Shown here one piece after another: positions 6,490 through 10,140 of a DNA stretch of 10,140 bases (position 1 is its first letter; each line of letters begins with the position of its first letter). The translations under genes were made by a program, and so were the position numbers. The notes below the pieces were generated by a model that had not been told where the DNA came from, searched no databases, and worked only from the letters and a program-made list of their open reading frames with translations. Location of the stretch: positions 1-10,140 of the forward strand of contig VEPF01000196.1 in assembly GCA_012027055.1 (NCBI GenBank). The letters are read 5' to 3'. This stretch comes from Gemmatimonadota bacterium (GTDB lineage: Bacteria > Gemmatimonadota > Gemmatimonadetes > Longimicrobiales > RSA9).

Positions 6490-7937
6490 CCCTGCGCCTC
6501 TACAACACGCTCACCCGCTCGCTCGACGAGTTCCGGCCCATCCGGGAAGGCCGTGTCGGCGTCTACGCCTGCGGTCCCACGGTCTACCGGCCGCCGCACA
6601 TCGGCAACTTCCGCACCTTCCTCTTCAACGACCTGCTGCACCGATACCTGGAGTGGAAGGGCTATGCCGTGACCTTCGTGATGAACCTCACGGACGTCGA
6701 AGACAAGATCATCGCCGAAGCGGCAGCCAGGGATCTGCACATAGGCGACGTCACCGCCCCCGTGACTGCGGCCTTCGAGGCCGACCTGCGCACGCTCGAC
6801 ATCCGTCCCGTCGACGTGCACCCGCGCGCCACGGAGCACATCGACGCCATGGTCTCGCTGGTCGGCAGGCTGCTCGAGAACGGGCACGCCTACGAGAAGG
6901 GCGGCACCGTCTACTTCGACATCTCGTCCTTCCCGCAGTACGGCCGGCTCGCGCGCATCGAAGCGCAGGACGTCCGCGCCGGAGCTGGTCTGGCCGCGCG
7001 CGCGGGCGGCATCGACGCGGACGAATACGAGAAAGGTGATGCCCGCGATTTCGCGCTCTGGAAGGCGGCCCGGGACGACGACCGGCGGGCCGGCGCCGCC
7101 TGGCCGACCCCCTGGGGAGAAGGCCGCCCCGGCTGGCACATCGAGTGCTCCGCCATGAGCATGCAGGTGCTGGGCGAGACGTTCGACATCCACACCGGCG
7201 GCGAAGACCTGGTCTTCCCGCACCACGAGGACGAGATCGCCCAGTCGGAGGGCGCGACCGGCCAGCCGTTCGCGCACTACTGGCTGCACGTGAAGCATCT
7301 GCTGGTCGATGGCGAGAAGATGTCCAAGTCGAAGCGCAACGACTACACCATCGCGCAGCTCCTGGAGCTGGGCCATCAGCCGTCGGCCGTCCGTTACCTG
7401 CTGCTCAGCGCCCAGTATCGCAAGGAACTGAACTTCTCGTTCGACGGGCTGGGCGCAGCGCGCACCAGCCTCCAGCGCCTCCTCGATTTCGAGCGGCGCC
7501 TGGCCGATGCGCCCACCCGCGCCGATGCGCCGCTCTCCGCATTGCCCCGGCTGGCGACCCGAATGCTCACCGAGTTCGAAGCCGCGCTCGACGATGACCT
7601 GAACACTCCCGCCGCGCTCGCCGCGCTGTTCAACTTCGTCCGCGAAGCGAACGCGGAGCTGGATCGCGACCAGCCCCTCGACCAGGGCGCCATCGGGGCC
7701 GCGCGCAGCGCGCTACAGCGGGCGGATGACGCGCTCGGCGTGCTGGCGCTCGCACGTATGGAAAGCCAGGCCGTGGACGATGAATTCGGCAGCTGGGTCG
7801 AGCAGCGGATCGAAGCCCGGCGCCTGGCCCGCGAAAGCCGCGACTTCGCCACGGCGGACCGCATCCGGGACGAGCTGAAACAGCGCGGCGTAGTGCTCGA
7901 GGATACGCCTAGGGGAGTGCGCTGGCGGCGAGGCTGA
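6486..7937 (+). CDS. cysS: Cysteinyl-tRNA synthetase
   Basis: CysRS charges tRNA-Cys with cysteine using ATP. The 483-residue class I synthetase has the HIGH-type motif as HIGN (38-41) and the KMSKS motif intact at 278-282. The zinc site that selects cysteine is complete: Cys29 (YACGPTVY), Cys221 (HIECSAM), and His246 and Glu250 in HHEDE. The DALR-type anticodon-binding region follows from about 340, with the usual C-terminal ending DRIRDELKQRGVVLEDTPRGVRW. That ending shows the gene is full length, with no frameshift at the stop. The ATG overlaps the mscS stop; the frame is open upstream but only inside mscS. It is the last gene of the plus-strand string. Confidence 0.98.
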   Translation: MTLRLYNTLTRSLDEFRPIREGRVGVYACGPTVYRPPHIGNFRTFLFNDLLHRYLEWKGYAVTFVMNLTDVEDKIIAEAAARDLHIGDVTAPVTAAFEADLRTLDIRPVDVHPRATEHIDAMVSLVGRLLENGHAYEKGGTVYFDISSFPQYGRLARIEAQDVRAGAGLAARAGGIDADEYEKGDARDFALWKAARDDDRRAGAAWPTPWGEGRPGWHIECSAMSMQVLGETFDIHTGGEDLVFPHHEDEIAQSEGATGQPFAHYWLHVKHLLVDGEKMSKSKRNDYTIAQLLELGHQPSAVRYLLLSAQYRKELNFSFDGLGAARTSLQRLLDFERRLADAPTRADAPLSALPRLATRMLTEFEAALDDDLNTPAALAALFNFVREANAELDRDQPLDQGAIGAARSALQRADDALGVLALARMESQAVDDEFGSWVEQRIEARRLARESRDFATADRIRDELKQRGVVLEDTPRGVRWRRG

Positions 7938-8188
7938 AACGCGGTTGGGCGCTCCGCGCGTTCCGTTCCTGGTCGTTCGATGAACAGCCCTGGAACCGCG
8001 GGCGGGCGCTGGCAGGCAGCGCGCACCAGCGGTTCGTGCGCAGCGAGCCGGCGGCTGCCTTCGTGCGGGCTGACTGGCTCCGCCACCGGGGTGACACCAA
8101 CCGCCACGATGCCCCGTCGGTCCGCCTCCCGGGGCGCCGCTAGGCCGAGGCGTTCTTCTTCGTGTCGGGTCGCGCGCCGGCTCAGCCG

Positions 8189-8211
8189 GACGCCCTCAGT
8201 GACTGGGCGTC
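8189..8211. other. Hairpin at the convergent 3' ends
   Basis: GACGCCC (8189-8195) pairs perfectly with GGGCGTC (8205-8211) around a nine-base loop, and the loop holds the stop codon of the minus-strand lipoprotein gene. A smaller hairpin, CCGGC-TCA-GCCGG (8177-8189), abuts it. Neither is followed by a T-run on either strand. It may protect 3' ends or stop transcription between the convergent cysS and lipoprotein genes, but a standard intrinsic terminator is not shown. Confidence 0.4.
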
Positions 8212-8780
8212 AGGCGGAAGTTGTGCGCTTGCTCCACGTACTGTCCGTCGCGGCTGAGTACGCGCGACACCATCGCCACCAGCGCCGTGCTCTCGTCCGC
8301 GAACTGTACCTGCCCGTTCAGGTGCCAACTGAAGGTGTTGCGTCTCGTGCCGGTCGCCTGGGCGTCGTTGTCGAGGCGCATGAACCGTCCCATGCCCTCG
8401 GCCAGGATCGGAGCCGGGGTCGCGCCGCACCTCATGGTGCCCGGATTACCCTGGTAGAGGTACAGGTACAGGCGCCCCATCTCCAGCGTGTTGATCACTT
8501 TCCTGAGCAGGCCGACGTCCTGCACGCTCGTGTGCGACACCGCCTCATACACCGGGCCACAGGCCGGGTAGTGCGGGGCCGCGTACAGCAGAAGGTTGGT
8601 TTCCCCGTCGTAGAAGCCGATCCCCTGAATGCCGTACGGCGTCCGCTCCAGGTTCGTCAGATCGGCCGGACCGTTGATGAAGTCGAACCGGGCGTCGTTC
8701 TCCGGACGCGTCGGGGACTCGGAACAGGCAGCGACCAGCAGGACCAGGAGTGCGGCTCGTGACAGACTACGCGCAGGCAT
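8196..8780 (-). CDS. Hypothetical lipoprotein
   Basis: This is a 194-residue predicted lipoprotein with no family I recognise. The N terminus has basic residues, a hydrophobic stretch and the lipobox LVAAC with Cys19; residue +2 is Ser, so outer-membrane sorting is likely if E. coli rules apply. SESPTRPEND follows. The mature part reads as a folded soluble domain: FDFINGPADLTNLERT, then a Tyr/Asn-rich segment, two cysteines (PACGPVY and MRCGAT) that could form a disulfide, a GRLYLYLYQGN strand, and a C-terminal YVEQAHNFRL. I chose the ATG at 8780 because it starts the signal peptide and has GGCGGAG about six bases before it; the frame is open further, to 8909, without support. The gene is convergent to cysS and divergent from the tRNA, and is a single-gene unit. 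Confidence 0.82.
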   Translation of the reverse strand: MPARSLSRAALLVLLVAACSESPTRPENDARFDFINGPADLTNLERTPYGIQGIGFYDGETNLLLYAAPHYPACGPVYEAVSHTSVQDVGLLRKVINTLEMGRLYLYLYQGNPGTMRCGATPAPILAEGMGRFMRLDNDAQATGTRRNTFSWHLNGQVQFADESTALVAMVSRVLSRDGQYVEQAHNFRLTPSH

Positions 8781-8829
8781 AGGCTGCTCCGCCTGTGAAG
8801 GTGCGGGTATCGCTCCAGGAGTACTTGCG

Positions 8830-8858
8830 AAGGTACGCAGTGCCTGGGGGCCGGTCAA
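8830..8858 (-). promoter_or_regulatory. Candidate promoter of the lipoprotein gene
   Basis: On the minus strand, TTGACC (8858-8853) is a five-of-six match to a -35 box. It is followed after 17 bases by TACCTT (8835-8830), a weaker -10 box. The transcript would begin near 8823, leaving a leader of about 40 bases with GGCGGAG before the ATG at 8780. Spacing is ideal, but the -10 match is poor. Confidence 0.35.
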
Positions 8859-9013
8859 ATGATTTGCATGGCGGATTGTGCGCGGACGGATCCGCAGCCA
8901 CCCTTCCACCCGAAAGTAACTGGAGCCGCCTGGCGGAAGTCATTACCTTGTACCTGCAACGCACTTGGTTCTGCCTCCGCAGGGGATCGCTCCGCGGTTC
9001 GCGAGTGCGGGTC

Positions 9014-9086
9014 GCTGGCGTAGCTCAGTTGGCAGAGCAGCTGATTTGTAATCAGCAGGTCCCCGGTTCGAGCCCGGGCGCCAGCT
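9014..9086 (+). tRNA. tRNA-Thr (anticodon UGU)
   Basis: The gene folds as a full cloverleaf. The acceptor stem pairs GCTGGCG (9014-9020) with CGCCAGC (9079-9085). The D arm is GCTC-AGTTGGCAGA-GAGC type. The anticodon stem pairs GCTGA with TCAGC around the loop TTTGTAA (9045-9051), putting anticodon TGT at 9047-9049. The T arm pairs CCCGG with CCGGG around TTCGAGC. It reads ACA and, by wobble, other ACN threonine codons. The discriminator is T9086 and CCA is not encoded, so it must be added by the nucleotidyltransferase. No neighbouring tRNA or tuf gene is seen. A strong hairpin terminator follows 12 bases downstream, so it is transcribed on its own or from the 230-base upstream gap. I see no clear promoter in that gap. 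Confidence 0.97.
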
Positions 9087-9097
9087 TCGAGGAGGTC

Positions 9098-9132
9098 AAA
9101 GCCCCGCAACGCCTTTGCCGTGCGGGGCTTTT
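9098..9132 (+). terminator. Intrinsic terminator after tRNA-Thr
   Basis: AAAGCCCCGC (9098-9107) pairs perfectly with GCGGGGCTTT (9122-9131), and A9108/T9121 can extend the stem to 11 pairs. The loop is about 12 bases, and the stem ends in TTTT. This is a canonical Rho-independent terminator placed just past the tRNA 3' end. The A-run on the other side lets it work weakly in the reverse direction too. Confidence 0.85.
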
Positions 9133-9690
9133 CCCGGTCCAGGCGGTTCAGTCGCGTTTGTGCGTTCCGCGCACTGACGATGGCGCGTTGCCCGCCAGGC
9201 GAATCGAAGGTTGCCCGTTATCTCGGCCGCCGTCTTCACCGGGATCTCGGACTCGCCGATGGCCGGTGTGCCCCACCAGCCCCGCCGTGCTGCTTGCCCC
9301 ACTCCAGCGCAGTATTGATCGTCGGTCGGCCCGCACGGGAGGCGCGGGCTTCCCGGGTGTGGCCAACGGCGCCTGCGCGGTGCCAGCTCCGCTGGCAGTG
9401 GACGCCAGCGTTGCCGACAGAGCCGCACTCGCCAATCTTGTCTGCGGCTGCTGCCGTCCCACCGCGGCCGCGGAGGTGCGCCCCTATGTGGTCGTTCCTC
9501 GCCCAATCGAGAAAGGGAAAGCTCGCCCCCTCGGGCCACTGCCTGCCTCGCGGGTACCCGCGTCCTTCTGAAACTGCCGAGTCGGCACGCCACGGTGGCG
9601 CGACGAGGCCATCGCCCGATTCCTCACCGTCTCGCGGCGCCCCGGCCCGTCTGACGGTGACCGGAGTGGGCGCGAGCCGCGCTTGAGCAG
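9133..9690. other. Gene-free stretch between tRNA-Thr and the Clp-N gene
   Basis: I find no convincing gene here on either strand. The long open frames that cross it are rich in Arg/Pro/Ser, lack domains or sensible starts, and run into the tRNA, the terminator or the Clp-N gene. The stretch holds two mutually exclusive hairpins (9381-9410), a 12-base palindrome CCGCGGCCGCGG (9462-9473) and a 14-base palindrome CGCGGGTACCCGCG (9549-9562). It could be a long regulatory leader, a decayed gene or an unrecognised RNA. Confidence 0.5.
9381..9410. other. Two mutually exclusive hairpins
   Basis: TGCCAGC-TCC-GCTGGCA (9381-9397) is a perfect seven-pair stem with a three-base loop. CGCTGGC (9390-9396) can instead pair with GCCAGCG (9404-9410) around a seven-base loop. 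The middle arm is shared, so only one can form at a time, the arrangement seen in attenuators. No function is assigned. Confidence 0.4.
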
Positions 9691-9753
9691 ATGACCCGGG
9701 AACGGAAAGGCCCGCCGACCATGCCCCAGGAAACACAGGGTACCAAGCAATGA
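9691..9753 (+). CDS. Possible 20-codon leader ORF before the Clp-N gene
   Basis: An ATG at 9691 opens a 20-residue frame (a second in-frame ATG lies at 9721). It ends in a TGA at 9751-9753 that overlaps the Clp-N start as ATGA. The peptide is hydrophilic (MTRERKGPP at its start) with no known motif. The overlap would allow translational coupling, and the Clp-N gene itself has only a weak ribosome-binding site. The frame is short enough to arise by chance. Confidence 0.2.
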   Translation: MTRERKGPPTMPQETQGTKQ

Positions 9754-10140
9754 GATACTCGCCCAGCATCGAACTCATCATGCAACTCGCGGCGCGCGAA
9801 GCTGTCGGCGGCCGGTTCGCGAAAATCGAGCCCGAGCACCTGCTGCTGGCGCTGCTCAAGTTCTCCGAGATCGACGTGGCGGCTCTGGCGGGACCGGGCG
9901 GGCTGGAACCGTTGCGGCCGCTGCGCGACGAGCAGAATGACCTCACGCGGATCCTGAAAGCGCGCAACATCGACTCGACGCTGCTCCGCCGACGACTGCG
10001 CTCGGCGCTCGGGAGAGGTGATCGATCGCCCGACCAATCGGGGATTCACCGCTCGGACGACGCCAAGCGAGTATTTGTTGCGGCGGAGTTGCTCGCTGGG
10101 GAGTCTGACGCGGAGCGACCGGTGTCGTGCGGCGACGAAA
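9750..10140 (+). CDS. Clp N-domain protein, N-terminal part (runs off the window)
   Basis: Only the first 130 residues are in the window, and the frame is open at the right edge. Residues of about 4-40 (SPSIELIMQLAARE ... EPEHLLLALLKF, with His30) match the first Clp N repeat found at the front of ClpA, ClpB and ClpC unfoldases. After a linker, residues of about 102-118 (SDDAKRVFVAAELLAGES) look like the start of the second Clp N repeat. The spacing of the two is close to that in ClpB. The domain binds substrates or adaptors for an AAA+ unfoldase. Whether ATPase modules follow cannot be seen; stand-alone or unusual fusions of this domain exist. Codon choice seems less strictly GC-ending than in the operon genes. 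The start is ATG 9750, with a weak AGGG upstream. Confidence 0.75.
   Translation, partial: MRYSPSIELIMQLAAREAVGGRFAKIEPEHLLLALLKFSEIDVAALAGPGGLEPLRPLRDEQNDLTRILKARNIDSTLLRRRLRSALGRGDRSPDQSGIHRSDDAKRVFVAAELLAGESDAERPVSCGDE

Noticed and set aside
7913..8143. A 76-codon plus-strand open frame after cysS, in a shifted frame
   Set aside because: It has no ATG, GTG or TTG near its beginning, cysS already has its normal C terminus, and the peptide matches no family I know. Open frames of this size are common in such GC-rich DNA.
7980..8762. A 260-codon plus-strand open frame
   Set aside because: It lies opposite the lipoprotein gene, whose signal peptide, lipobox and ribosome-binding site make the minus strand the real coding strand.
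9014..9090. tRNA-Thr 3' end as an integration (att) site
   Set aside because: The only repeat of the tRNA end in the window is the seven-base CGCCAGC near 9404, too short for an att core, and no integrase is present.
8795..9571. A 258-codon plus-strand open frame
   Set aside because: It runs straight through the tRNA-Thr gene and its terminator.
9236..9970. A 244-codon minus-strand open frame
   Set aside because: It overlaps the Clp-N start on the opposite strand, has no domain, and is rich in Arg, Ser and Pro as shadow frames are.

Overview
The window is very GC-rich (about 70% by eye), densely packed bacterial DNA. The features that hint at lineage are lipoproteins with a Ser-Pro-Thr-Arg-Pro stretch after the lipid-bearing cysteine, a TPR lipoprotein opening with a Cys-Gly-Tyr-Phe-Asn-like motif, a tail rich in Asp-Ser-x-Arg, and candidate leaderless starts. 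Together they make me suspect Gemmatimonadota or a near relative. This is inference; there is no rRNA or other decisive marker here.

Layout. Positions 119-7937 hold one tight plus-strand gene string: smpB (ribosome rescue), a secreted N-acetylmuramoyl-L-alanine amidase, a TPR lipoprotein, pyrD type 1B, pyrF, a small secreted NTF2-like protein, an MscS-type channel and cysS. Five of the seven junctions are start/stop overlaps, so the string is probably one operon with translational coupling. It mixes translation quality control, cell-wall remodelling, pyrimidine synthesis, osmotic protection and tRNA charging, and looks like a housekeeping operon rather than a dedicated pathway. A convergent minus-strand lipoprotein gene (8196-8780) follows. 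Then come a tRNA-Thr(UGU) gene with a strong intrinsic terminator, about 620 bases without a convincing gene, and the start of a Clp N-domain protein that runs off the right edge.

The most striking feature is at the left edge. Bases 1-95 are an inverted copy, 91 of 95 bases identical, of bases 562-656, the smpB/amidase junction. smpB therefore sits between two inverted arms. The copy would encode the start of a second amidase signal peptide on the minus strand. The four differences are packed into nine bases. This is either a real inverted duplication or a fold-back assembly artefact at a contig end, and it should be resolved before the left edge is trusted.

I see no CRISPR array, insertion sequence, defence system or phage gene. 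The core genes look ordinary. The less explained parts are the inverted repeat, the D-S-x-R tail, the minus-strand lipoprotein, the gene-free stretch with competing hairpins, and the truncated Clp-N protein.
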